A stretch of 64,000 nucleotides of DNA, taken from positions 1 to 64,000 of the forward strand of contig NZ_JAGIAG010000012.1 of assembly GCF_017744955.1 (NCBI RefSeq), written 5' to 3'. The translations under genes were made by a program, and so were the position numbers. The notes beneath the pieces are model-generated. The model had not been told where the DNA came from and did no database searches. It saw only the letters and a program-made list of their open reading frames with translations. This DNA is from Dokdonella sp. (GTDB lineage: Bacteria; Pseudomonadota; Gammaproteobacteria; Xanthomonadales; Rhodanobacteraceae). This document shows positions 53,408 to 62,434 of this stretch, piece after piece; position 1 is the first letter of the stretch; each line of letters starts with the position of its first letter.

Positions 53408-56400
53408 ATGCACGTCACGCCGATCGCCGCGAAGCCATCCGCCGGCGACGGTATGGCCGAACGACCCAGCCTCGAACCCGCCGCGCCGCCGTTGCGCGTG
53501 TGCGTGTACGCGGCCGACACGGCCTCGCCGGAACGGCTGGACGCGTTGCGCGAACGCCTGCCTCGGGCGGCGGCGTTCACGCTGCTCGGTACGCCTGCGG
53601 CGGCACCGGGCGCGCAGAACCTCGCGGACGATCCGCTGGAACTGCTGGCCACCGCCGCGCGCGCCTTCCCGCACGAGCATCTGATTCTGGTTCGCGCCGA
53701 CCTCGACCTGCCGCGCTTCGCCGGCGAACGGTTGCTGCGCGCACTCGATCGACCCGACGTGCTCGGCGCCTTGCCGCTGACCGAATCGAGCCTCGACCCC
53801 GATCGCAGCGGCGTGTTGCGGACGGCCGCCGAGCACGCCGCGGACGCGCATCGCGTCGACGCGCTCTGCTACGCCTATTCCGCCCGCCGCATCGACGACG
53901 ATGCGGATTTCCCCGACGCCCTGCCGGCCCTCTCCGCCTGGCACGGCGAGCGCCTCGCCAGACTCGGCGCGGACCGCCTGCGCGAGCGCGACGCGCTCGA
54001 GGCGGGCGGGCTGCGCGTGGTGCGCCTGGATCACCTCTACGTCGAAACCGGCGCTGCCGATGCTCCGGCACGCGAAGCGGTCGTGCCCTCGCCGCTCGAT
54101 CCGTTGCGCGAGCAGGTCGCGGCCGCGCTGGCCGCCGGTCTCGCGCCGGCGCAGCCGGGGCTCGACGCCAAGCCCGTGCTGCTGCACGTGCTGCACGGCT
54201 GGGGCGGTGGCGCCGAGCGCTGGGTGCGCGACTACGCCGCCGCCGATTCCGCCGCGCATCATCTCGTGCTGATCGCGCGCGGACGCTTCAAGCACCGCCG
54301 CCACGGCGAATGGCTGGAGCTGCACGACGGCGCCATGAACGGCCCGCCGCTGCGCCGCTGGCCGCTGCCGCGGCCGATCGCCGACACCGCGATCGGCGAC
54401 GCGACTTATCGCCGCCTGCTCGCCGGCGTGCTGCGCGACTACGGCGTCGACGCGCTGATCGTGTCCTCGCTGATCGGCCACAGCCTCGACGCGCTGCGCA
54501 CCTCGCTGCCGCTGTACTGCATCGTCCACGACCACTATCCGCTGTGGCCGATCCTGCATCGCGATTTCGGCGATCCCGCCGTCGCCTTCGACGAAGCGCA
54601 GCGCGCCGCCGATCTCGCCGCCAACGGCGACGACGCGGAGTTCGCCGAACGCGATCCACGCCATTGGCGCCGCCTGCGCGACGCGACCGTCGCCGCCCTG
54701 CGCGAAGCCGAAGCGACGCTGATCGCGCCGAGCCGCTCGGCGCTGGCGAACCATCTGCGCCTGGCGCCGGAACTCGGCGCGCTGCCGGCGCACGTGATCG
54801 CGCACGGTCTCGCGCCGTGGCCGGACGGCAGCCCGCAACCCGCATCGCCGCCGCCGCGCGAGCGGCTCCGCCTGCTGGTGCCGGGCCGCATCCGCCGCGG
54901 CAAGGGCGCCGAACTGCTGCGCGCGGCGGTGCCGCGTCTGCGCGAACACGCCGAGCTGTTCCTGCTCGGCGCCGGCAGCGACGCGCACGCGCTGTTCGGC
55001 GAACACGGCCTGCACATCGTGCTCGACTATCGCCGCGACGAGCTGCCGCGCCTGGTCGGCGAAATCCGCCCGGATGCCGCGCTGCTGCTGCCGACCGTCG
55101 CGGAAACGTTCAGCTACGCGCTGTCGGAAATGCGCAGCCTCGGCCTGCCGGTGATCGCCACGCGCGTCGGCGCGCTGGCCGAGCGCATCGAGGACGGCGC
55201 CGACGGCTTCCTGGTCGACGCCGACGTCGAGGCGATCGTCGCGCGCGTCGACGCGCTCGCGCGCCGGCCCGATGCGCTCGCCGCCGTGCGCGCCCGCCTC
55301 GCCGGCCTGGCACCGGCCACGACCGCGGAAGCGGCGCGCGCGTACACGACCCTGCTCGACCTGCCGCCGCGCGCCGGCGTGCGCTATCCGCTCGATTCGA
55401 CCGATGCCGCTTCGCTGCACGACGCGGCGCTCGCGCACACGCTGGCGCAGTTGCGCGAGCGCGAGCGCGACGCGCGCGCGCAGCTGGCGGTCGCGACCGC
55501 GGAAAGCGCGCGGCGCGGCGACTGGGGCCACGGCCTCGACCGCGAGCTTTCGGCGACGCACAAGCGGCTGAAGAAGCTCAACGACGCCCACGACGCCCTG
55601 CACGAGGAACTCAAGGACCGCACCGACTGGGCGCTGCGCCTGGACAGCGAACTGCAGGACGTCAAGCCGCGCTACGAACAGATCCTCGCCAGCACGTCCT
55701 GGCGCCTCACCGCGCCGCTGCGCCGCGCGAACGCGGGCGTGCGCAGCCTGCGCGCGAGCCTCGCCTACCGCGCTCTGCACCTGCGCAACATCGCCGGCCG
55801 CGTGCGCGGCAGCCTGGCCCAGCGCGGACTCGCCGGCACCGTGAAGCGCATCGCGCAGGAATTCGGTCGCGGCGGCGGTCCGGCGCCGGCGCGCGTCGTC
55901 TACGCCGAACCCAGCGACGACTTCGCGCCGTTCGCCGTGCCGAGCAGCACCACGCCGCGCGTCTCGATCGTGATCCCGGTCTACAACAAGATCGCCTACA
56001 CGGTCGCCTGCCTGCGCTCGATCGCCGCGCACGCCGGCGCGACCGCGTTCGAGGTGATCGTCGTCGACGACGGCTCCAGCGACGCGACGCCGCAGCGCCT
56101 GGCCGAGATCGCCGGTATCCGCGCGCAGCGCAACGCCGAGAACCTCGGCTTCATCGGCTCGTGCAACGCCGGCGCGGCGGCCGCGCGCGGCGACTACCTC
56201 CTGTTCCTCAACAACGATACCGTCGTCACGCCGGGCTGGCTCGACGCGCTCGTGCGCTGCCTCGAGCAGGCGCCGCACGCCGGCCTGGTCGGCGCCAAGC
56301 TGGTCTATCCCGACGGACGCCTGCAGGAAGCCGGCGGCATCGTTTTCGACGACGGCTCGGGCTGGAACTACGGCCGCTTCGAGGATCCGGCCGACGCGCG

Positions 56401-57832
56401 CTACGGCTTCCGCCGCGAAGTCGACTACTGCTCGGGCGCGGCGATCCTGCTGGGCCGCGACCTGTTCGAGCGGCTCGGCGCGTTCGACCGCCGCTACGCG
56501 CCTGCCTACTACGAGGACACCGATCTCGCCTTCGCCGTACGCGATGCCGGCCTGAAGGTGTACTACGAGCCGGCCTCGACGGTCGTGCATTTCGAAGGCA
56601 TCACCTCGGGCACCGACCTGGCCAGCGGCACCAAGCGCTACCAGGTCGTCAATCGCGAGAAGTTCCAGGACAAGTGGAAGGACGCGCTCGCCCGCCAGCC
56701 CGCGCCCGGCACGCCGATCGGGCGCGCGGCGACGCATCGCGCCGGCAAGCGCGTGCTGATCGTCGACGCGACCACGCCGACGCCGGATCAGGATTCCGGT
56801 TCGCTGCGCATGGTCAACCTGATGCGCGTGCTGGCCGATCTCGGCTGCCAGACCAGTTTCCTGCCCGACAACCGCGCCTGGGTCGAACGCTACACGGCCG
56901 AGCTGCAGGAGCTCGGCGTCGAGGCGCTGTACGGCGCGCACGCGGCCGATCCGATCGCGCTGCTGCGCGAACGCGGCCGCGAGTTCGACCTGATCGTGCT
57001 GTCGCGCCACTACGTGGCGGCGAGCTACGTCGGCCTGGTGCGCCTGTACGCGCCGCAGGCGACGCTGGCGTTCGACACGGTCGACCTGCACTACCTGCGC
57101 GAACAGCGCGCGGCCGAGCTGTCCGGCAAGCCCGAACTCGCGCGCCACGCCGCGGCGACGCGTGCGCAGGAGCTGAAACTGATCCGCGAGTGCGACGTGA
57201 CGCTGGTGGTCAGCCCGGTCGAGCAGGAGCTGCTCGGCAAGGAAGCGCCCGGCGCGCGCGTGGAGGTGCTGTCGAACGTGCACGAGGTCTACGGCTGCCG
57301 CCGACCGTTCGACGCGCGCCGCGACCTGGTCTTCGTCGGCGGTTTCCAGCATCCGCCGAACACCGATGCAGTGACCTGGTTCGTGCGCGAGGTGTTTCCG
57401 CTGGTGCGCGCCGAGCTGCCGGAGCTGAATTTCCACGTGATCGGCAGCAAGGTGCCGGACGCGATCCGCGCGCTCGCCGACGAACACGTGCTGGTGCACG
57501 GCTACATCGAGGACATCGCTCCGTACATGGACGGCTGCCGCATCTCGGTCGCGCCGCTGCGCTACGGCGCCGGCGTCAAGGGCAAGGTCAACATGGCGAT
57601 GAGCTACGGCATGCCGGTGGTGGCGACCACCGCCGCGGTCGAAGGCATGTACGTGCGTGCCGGCGAGGACGTGCTGGTCGCCGACGAGGCGGCCGCATTC
57701 GCCGCCGACGTCGTGCGGCTGTATCGCGATCCGGCGCTGTGGAAGCGGCTGTCGGCGAACGGCCTCGCCAACGTCGAACGGCATTTCTCGTTCTCCGCCG
57801 CGCGCGAAGCGCTGCGGCAGCTGCTGCCGTAG
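53408..57832 (+). CDS. Three-domain glycosyltransferase (GT4-GT2-GT4)
   Basis: A 1474-residue fusion. Residues about 255-640 form a GT4-like GT-B domain (LLHVLHGWGGGAERW, LLVPGRIRRGKGAELL, FSYALSEMRSLGLPVIAT). Residues 660-760 are a coiled linker. Residues 850-1090 are a GT2 domain (VSIVIPVYNKIAYT, VVDDGSSDATPQ, LLFLNNDTVVTPGWLDAL, YYEDTDLAF). A second GT4 module is at 1110-1474 (DATTPTPDQDSGSLRM, VFVGGFQHPPNTDAVTWF, SVAPLRYGAGVKGKVNMAMSYGMPVVAT). Such rhamnosyl/polysaccharide enzymes decorate O-antigen or glycan; substrates are unknown. No polysaccharide locus is adjacent. Confidence 0.9.
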   Translation: MHVTPIAAKPSAGDGMAERPSLEPAAPPLRVCVYAADTASPERLDALRERLPRAAAFTLLGTPAAAPGAQNLADDPLELLATAARAFPHEHLILVRADLDLPRFAGERLLRALDRPDVLGALPLTESSLDPDRSGVLRTAAEHAADAHRVDALCYAYSARRIDDDADFPDALPALSAWHGERLARLGADRLRERDALEAGGLRVVRLDHLYVETGAADAPAREAVVPSPLDPLREQVAAALAAGLAPAQPGLDAKPVLLHVLHGWGGGAERWVRDYAAADSAAHHLVLIARGRFKHRRHGEWLELHDGAMNGPPLRRWPLPRPIADTAIGDATYRRLLAGVLRDYGVDALIVSSLIGHSLDALRTSLPLYCIVHDHYPLWPILHRDFGDPAVAFDEAQRAADLAANGDDAEFAERDPRHWRRLRDATVAALREAEATLIAPSRSALANHLRLAPELGALPAHVIAHGLAPWPDGSPQPASPPPRERLRLLVPGRIRRGKGAELLRAAVPRLREHAELFLLGAGSDAHALFGEHGLHIVLDYRRDELPRLVGEIRPDAALLLPTVAETFSYALSEMRSLGLPVIATRVGALAERIEDGADGFLVDADVEAIVARVDALARRPDALAAVRARLAGLAPATTAEAARAYTTLLDLPPRAGVRYPLDSTDAASLHDAALAHTLAQLRERERDARAQLAVATAESARRGDWGHGLDRELSATHKRLKKLNDAHDALHEELKDRTDWALRLDSELQDVKPRYEQILASTSWRLTAPLRRANAGVRSLRASLAYRALHLRNIAGRVRGSLAQRGLAGTVKRIAQEFGRGGGPAPARVVYAEPSDDFAPFAVPSSTTPRVSIVIPVYNKIAYTVACLRSIAAHAGATAFEVIVVDDGSSDATPQRLAEIAGIRAQRNAENLGFIGSCNAGAAAARGDYLLFLNNDTVVTPGWLDALVRCLEQAPHAGLVGAKLVYPDGRLQEAGGIVFDDGSGWNYGRFEDPADARYGFRREVDYCSGAAILLGRDLFERLGAFDRRYAPAYYEDTDLAFAVRDAGLKVYYEPASTVVHFEGITSGTDLASGTKRYQVVNREKFQDKWKDALARQPAPGTPIGRAATHRAGKRVLIVDATTPTPDQDSGSLRMVNLMRVLADLGCQTSFLPDNRAWVERYTAELQELGVEALYGAHAADPIALLRERGREFDLIVLSRHYVAASYVGLVRLYAPQATLAFDTVDLHYLREQRAAELSGKPELARHAAATRAQELKLIRECDVTLVVSPVEQELLGKEAPGARVEVLSNVHEVYGCRRPFDARRDLVFVGGFQHPPNTDAVTWFVREVFPLVRAELPELNFHVIGSKVPDAIRALADEHVLVHGYIEDIAPYMDGCRISVAPLRYGAGVKGKVNMAMSYGMPVVATTAAVEGMYVRAGEDVLVADEAAAFAADVVRLYRDPALWKRLSANGLANVERHFSFSAAREALRQLLP

Positions 57833-57838
57833 GGACCT

Positions 57839-58819
57839 TCAGGATTCCCGCACGCGGATCCACAGGCTGCCGCCGCCGTAGCCGTGCTCGCTGCGCACGG
57901 CCTCGCGCACGAGCTGCGGGAAGCGGTGGAACGCGTAGTTGCAGCCGAACTCGACGACGTAGCGGCGCGAATCCATCAGCAACGCGCGCACGAGGTACTG
58001 TTCGTTCCAGCTGCGGTTCTCCGTGAGCACCCAGTCCTTGGAATACTCGTGCGGCAGATGGATGTCGTGGATGTGCACGCGCACGCCGTCGGCCAGCCGC
58101 GGCAGGATTTCGAAGTAGATGAAATTGACGTCGCTGCCGGTCTTGGCGACGTGCGAGGAATCGACGAACAGCACGTCGCCCGATTCGAGCGCGGCGAATT
58201 CGGCCAGGTCCACGTCCTGCACCTTGGCCTGCAGCAGGCGCGACACGCCGGGAACGCCCTGCAGCAGGAATTCGCGCGGATACGGCTCGATGCAGGTGAC
58301 GTCGAGCTGCCCGTCGAGGAAGCGGCGGTTCACGTCGGCGGCGAGCAGGGTCGAGAATCCAGAGCCGATCTCGATCACGCGCCGCGGCCGCCAGTGCCGC
58401 AGCAGCACGAAGTACGCGCGCGCGTCGAGCCAGCTGAACTGCGAGTTGCGGGTGAAGAAGTCGGTCAGCTGCGGCGACTCCTCCAGGGTCTCGGGATAGT
58501 CGTAGTCGGGCATGAAGCGCGGGAACGCGCGGCGCAGGATGTCCTCGTGCGAGGCGTCGTTGAAATCGATGCCGACGATCCGCGGCGAGTCCGGCCAAAG
58601 AAGGCTCTCGCGCTCGGCGAGCTCGGCGGTGTCGACGACCGGGGAATAGAAGTGTCCGTTCGGATGCGCCGTGGTCGTCGTCGAGACGGGCGCTTCCTGC
58701 GTCGCCGCGTCGGCTTCGTCCGCCGAGCCTGCGCCCGGCGCATCCGCCTCGACGGTGACCGGCGTCGACTCGGGCCGCGCGCCGCGCAACAGATTCTGCA
58801 GCCGCTCTCGCAAGACCAT
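57839..58819 (-). CDS. Class I SAM-dependent methyltransferase-like protein
   Basis: A 326-residue protein with an acidic Thr/Ala-rich N-terminus (to about 55) and a methyltransferase-24-like fold: RPRRVIEIGSGFSTLL is the SAM motif I, CIEPYPREFLL motif II, and DVLFVDSSHV plus HIHDIHLP give the later motifs. It is convergent with the glycosyltransferase, with stops 6 bp apart, and may modify the same glycan. The start at 58819 is the only good Met after the low-complexity head. Confidence 0.85.
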   Translation of the reverse strand: MVLRERLQNLLRGARPESTPVTVEADAPGAGSADEADAATQEAPVSTTTTAHPNGHFYSPVVDTAELAERESLLWPDSPRIVGIDFNDASHEDILRRAFPRFMPDYDYPETLEESPQLTDFFTRNSQFSWLDARAYFVLLRHWRPRRVIEIGSGFSTLLAADVNRRFLDGQLDVTCIEPYPREFLLQGVPGVSRLLQAKVQDVDLAEFAALESGDVLFVDSSHVAKTGSDVNFIYFEILPRLADGVRVHIHDIHLPHEYSKDWVLTENRSWNEQYLVRALLMDSRRYVVEFGCNYAFHRFPQLVREAVRSEHGYGGGSLWIRVRES

Positions 58820-58869
58820 CCGTTCCCGCACCTCGTTCGTCCGCGCCGGCGCGCGCCGCTGCCGCGATA

Positions 58870-59655
58870 CTACAGCGGCACGCCGACGAAGCCACCTTCG
58901 GCGCCGCCGCGCCAGAGCGATTCGCCTTCCGCGGCAGCGAGCGGACCGAACCGCCGCTCGCGCAAGGCGACGGTGCCGTCGCCGGCGCGAAGCACCAGGC
59001 TGCTCGCGCGCGTTCCGTAGCGCTCGCCGCGGATGAAGACCGGCGCGAGCACGCGCTCCAGCGCCTGGCCGACGCCGGTATCCGGCAAGGCCGCGTCCGG
59101 CGGCTGCGTCTCGTCGTACAGCAGGTCGAGCAGGCGCGCGTCGTCGATCGCTCCGGCCGCCGCGAGTTGCTCGAAACGCCGCTGCAGCCGCTCGGTCTTC
59201 GGCCAGTGCACGCCGATCGGACCATTGCTGATCACGTGCACGCCGGCACCGAGTTCGCGCACGCGGCGATCGCTGCTGCCGAGCGCGAGCGCGCCGGCGG
59301 CATCGCCGACGACGAGATTGAACGGCCCGAAGTCGGCGGTCACCGCGCGCAAGGATTGCAGATAGCGCTCCGGCGCCTCGTCGCCGAGCACGAAGTCGCG
59401 CACCAGGTCGCCGCGCGAACGCGGCGCCGTCGCCGGCACGCCGGTGCGCAGATTGGTGACCGCGGCGAAGCGGCCGTCGCCGCGCACGGCCAGCCACGAT
59501 CCGCCCGCGACCAGATCGCGACCACCGACCACGCGCGCGTCCTCGCTCCACGGCTGCGACGGCGCGGTCGCGCGCGCGTGGAATTCGTCGCGGTTGCCGA
59601 GCAGCAGCAGCGGCGCTTTCGGTACGACGTCAACGGCAATCAGGAGCAGGCACAT
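58870..59655 (-). CDS. NRDE family protein (TANGO2-like)
   Basis: A 261-residue NRDE-domain protein. The name-giving NRDE motif is in LLLLGNRDEFHARAT, the N-terminal MCLLLIA places Cys2 as a possible Ntn-type nucleophile, and GTRASSLVL is the conserved C-terminal site. WSEDARVVGGRDLVAGGSWLAV is strictly family-like. Members are implicated in heme and lipid handling in eukaryotes; the bacterial role is not settled. Upstream lies the family B repeat. Confidence 0.93.
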   Translation of the reverse strand: MCLLLIAVDVVPKAPLLLLGNRDEFHARATAPSQPWSEDARVVGGRDLVAGGSWLAVRGDGRFAAVTNLRTGVPATAPRSRGDLVRDFVLGDEAPERYLQSLRAVTADFGPFNLVVGDAAGALALGSSDRRVRELGAGVHVISNGPIGVHWPKTERLQRRFEQLAAAGAIDDARLLDLLYDETQPPDAALPDTGVGQALERVLAPVFIRGERYGTRASSLVLRAGDGTVALRERRFGPLAAAEGESLWRGGAEGGFVGVPL

Positions 59656-59664
59656 GGGGGGAGC

Positions 59665-59797
59665 GGTGATTGGTGATTGGCGATTGGTGATTGGTGATTT
59701 GGAAAAGACTGACGCGAATCGACGAGGCTCCCCGGAGACGGCAAGCTTTCAGGGTGAAAGCTTTGTCCAATCACGAATCACCAATCGCCAATCACGG
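59665..59797. repeat. Family B inverted repeat with nested palindrome
   Basis: A direct array of (GGTGATT/GGCGATT) units at 59665-59700 is answered by inverted copies (AATCACGAATCACCAATC and GCCAATCACGG) at 59767-59797. Between them AAGCTTTCA-GGG-TGAAAGCTT (59743-59763) is a second perfect hairpin. The right arm supplies the stop codon of the kinase gene: TCA at 59792-59794 reads TGA on the minus strand. Confidence 0.82.
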
Positions 59798-62308
59798 CTT
59801 CTCCGCCAACGCCTGCACCCGCGCCTCCAGCGAAGCGAGGCGCGCATTGCCCGGGCTGAGTTCGCGCGCCGAGTTCAGCGCGCGCGCGGCGTCGGCGCGG
59901 CGGCCTTCGCCGATGCGCAGGTCGGCCTGGTCGAGGAAGGCGTTGGCGAGCTTCTCGCTCATCGAGGCGATGGCGGGATCGTCCGGCGCAATCTGCCGCA
60001 CCGAATCGAGCAGGGCATGCGCGCGCTGCGGCGCGGCGTCGGTCAACGCCTGCGCGAACAATTCCTTCGCCCGCGCCGGCAGGCGCGCGATGCCGTCCAG
60101 CGCGGCGCGGTCGTTGCCGTCGATGGCCAGGGCGGCGCGGTACTTGTCGTAGGCGCTGTCGCCGGGCGGAATCATCACGTTGCCGGCGGCGGCCGCCGCG
60201 GACGCCTCGGCGACGAGGCGATGCACCTGTTCGGTCTGCGCCGGGGTCAACGCGGCGCGCTGGGCGCCGATCGCCAGACGCTCGCGCAGCTCGCGCAGGT
60301 TCACGCGCGCGGCACGCAGGTCGGGCAAGTCCGGCGCGAGTTCGGCGGCCTGCGCCAGCAGCCTGTCCGCGCTGCCGGCGTTGTCGTCTTCGATCGCCGC
60401 GCTGGCCTGCACGACGAAAGCCTGCGCGACCTTGCGCAGACCGGCCTTCGCGCGCGCGTTGGCCGGATCCTGTTTCAGCACCGCGCGGAACTGGTCGAGC
60501 GCGCCATCCTCGCCGCCGGCGATGCGGCCGGCGCGCAGCTGCGCCTCGGCGCGCGCGACGGTTTCCTCCAGCGCCGCGCGTTCGGCCTCGCGCGCTTTCG
60601 CGATCTGGCCGAGCAGATCCGGCAGGCCGGCGTAGGCCGGCAGGATGCGCGCGATCTCGTCGCTGCGCGCCGCCGCGGTCGCCACGTCCTTGGTCGCCAG
60701 CGCGTCGCGCGCCTGCGCGGCGAGCGCGTCGGCCGCCTTCTGCAGTCCGGCCTGCGCCAGCGCATTGTTCTTGTCGCCGGCCAGCACGCGCTGATACAGC
60801 TCGGCGGCACCGCCGCTGCCGCTGATCTTGCCGGCATCGAGCGCGTTGCGCGCGGCGGCGAGCTGGTCGGAGACCTCGTCGCCGTTCGACTGCCCCTGCT
60901 TCAAGGCCGCCTCGAGCCGCTCCACCTCGCTGCCGCCACCGAGCAGCTCGCGCGCGTCGCCGAGCGCCTGGCGCGCCGCGACCGGATCGTTCGCCTTCAG
61001 GGCCTCGTCGGCGCGATCGAGCAGCTTGTGGCCGACGGCGTCGAGACCGCGGCGAGCGACGTCGTTGTCGGGATCCTGCGCGCGCGCGGCGAGGAACAGC
61101 TCGCGCGCGCTGTCGTTGCCGGTCAGCTTGCCGGCGTCGAGCGCACGCTGCGCGCGCGATAAGGTATCGTTGAACTCGGTGCGCGGCAGCAGCGCGCGCA
61201 GGCGGTCCTGGTAGTTCCACGCGACCAGCGCGCCGATCGCCAGCACGGCGACCGCGCCGGCGGCGAGCAGGCCGTTGCGCGGCGCGCGCTTGCGCGGAGT
61301 GCGTCCGTTGCCGCCGCCGTTGCGCTCGGCGCGCACGCCGTCGCCGTCGAGCGCGGCGACGATCTGGTCGATGCGTCCGAGGCTCGGCTCCGCACGGTCC
61401 GCGCCGGCGGCCGGTGGCGGCGGTGACGGCTCGGTCGCGCGAAACGATTCCAGCGGCGTGTCGCGGCGGAACGCCGGTTGCGCGTGGTCGAGCTCGGGCA
61501 GCGCACCGTTCGCCATGCGCCGCTCGATCTCGGCGATCGCGACGGCGGCTTCCTGACCGTTCTGATAGCGCTCTTCCGGCTGCTTCGCCAGCAGCCGACT
61601 GACCAGCGGCTGCAGCACGGCGATCGACTCGGGCAGCGTCGGCACCGGCTGGGTGATGTGCATGATGCCGATCGCCAGCGAATCGTCGGCCTGGTACGGC
61701 ACGCGTCCGACCAGCATTTCGTACAACACCACGCCGAGCGCGTACAGGTCGGAACGGCCGTCGACCGATTTGCCGCGCGCCTGCTCCGGACTCATGTAGT
61801 GCGGCGTGCCGACGACGGCGCCGGTCTTGGTCATGCGCAACGTCGAGTCGAGCGCGCGCGCGATACCGAAATCGGTCAGCGCGGCGGAACCGTCGTCGCG
61901 CAGCAGGATGTTGTCGGGCTTGACGTCGCGATGGACGAAACCTTTTTCCTGCGCGTAACCGAGCGCGCCGGCGATCTCGCGCGTCACGCGCAGCGCGAAG
62001 GCGGGCTCGCGCGTGCTGCCGTCCTTCGCCAGCACCGCGCCGCCGCCCAGATACTCCATCGCGATGTAGTGGTAGTCGCCGGCGCGGCCGACGTCGTGGA
62101 TGCCGACGACGTGACGATGATGCAGGCGCGCGGCGATCTTCGCCTCGCGCAGGAAACGTTCTCCGAAGTTCGGATCGGCGAGCAGCGCCGGCGACATGAT
62201 CTTCAGCGCGACCTCGCGGTCGACCGATTCCTGCACGGCCAGGTAGACCGTCGCCATGCCGCCGCGGCCGAGCTGGCGCAGCAGGCGGTAACCGGGAATC
62301 TCGATCAC
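59792..62308 (-). CDS. Membrane-anchored Ser/Thr protein kinase with TPR-like tail
   Basis: About 838 residues. The kinase domain (1-265) shows GRGGMATVYLA, VALK (Lys), HRDVKPDNILL, DFG in LTDFGIARAL and the activation region GTPHYMSPEQARG. A TM helix (LLAAGAVAVLAIGALVAW, about 344-362) separates it from about 470 residues of alpha-helical repeats rich in Ala (ALDAGKLTGN, ALLKQDPANARA type), outside. The architecture is that of PknB-like sensors, with the repeats in place of PASTA. The GTG at 62308 fits the start of the kinase fold (VIEIPGYRLL); a GTG at 62386 is possible. Confidence 0.88.
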   Translation of the reverse strand: MIEIPGYRLLRQLGRGGMATVYLAVQESVDREVALKIMSPALLADPNFGERFLREAKIAARLHHRHVVGIHDVGRAGDYHYIAMEYLGGGAVLAKDGSTREPAFALRVTREIAGALGYAQEKGFVHRDVKPDNILLRDDGSAALTDFGIARALDSTLRMTKTGAVVGTPHYMSPEQARGKSVDGRSDLYALGVVLYEMLVGRVPYQADDSLAIGIMHITQPVPTLPESIAVLQPLVSRLLAKQPEERYQNGQEAAVAIAEIERRMANGALPELDHAQPAFRRDTPLESFRATEPSPPPPAAGADRAEPSLGRIDQIVAALDGDGVRAERNGGGNGRTPRKRAPRNGLLAAGAVAVLAIGALVAWNYQDRLRALLPRTEFNDTLSRAQRALDAGKLTGNDSARELFLAARAQDPDNDVARRGLDAVGHKLLDRADEALKANDPVAARQALGDARELLGGGSEVERLEAALKQGQSNGDEVSDQLAAARNALDAGKISGSGGAAELYQRVLAGDKNNALAQAGLQKAADALAAQARDALATKDVATAAARSDEIARILPAYAGLPDLLGQIAKAREAERAALEETVARAEAQLRAGRIAGGEDGALDQFRAVLKQDPANARAKAGLRKVAQAFVVQASAAIEDDNAGSADRLLAQAAELAPDLPDLRAARVNLRELRERLAIGAQRAALTPAQTEQVHRLVAEASAAAAAGNVMIPPGDSAYDKYRAALAIDGNDRAALDGIARLPARAKELFAQALTDAAPQRAHALLDSVRQIAPDDPAIASMSEKLANAFLDQADLRIGEGRRADAARALNSARELSPGNARLASLEARVQALAEKP

Positions 62309-62434
62309 GTTGGCGTCATGTCCGCATGGGGCGGCGAGCCGCGTTCCGGGGTGGTTTTTCAGGATAGCACGCAGCCTGCGTGCCACGAGCGCGGACGCGG
62401 CCTGCCGGCCGGCGCAAATCCCCGCTCGGCCGGG

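Noticed and set aside
53252-57784. Minus-strand 1510-codon open frame inside the glycosyltransferase gene
   Set aside because: Antisense shadow with low-complexity Arg/Val/Ala content; the plus frame has clear GT motifs.
50338-58026. Plus-strand 2562-codon open frame
   Set aside because: It runs antisense through PBP1b and in a wrong frame through the glycosyltransferase; Arg/Ala/Gly-rich without domains. High GC leaves long shadow frames.
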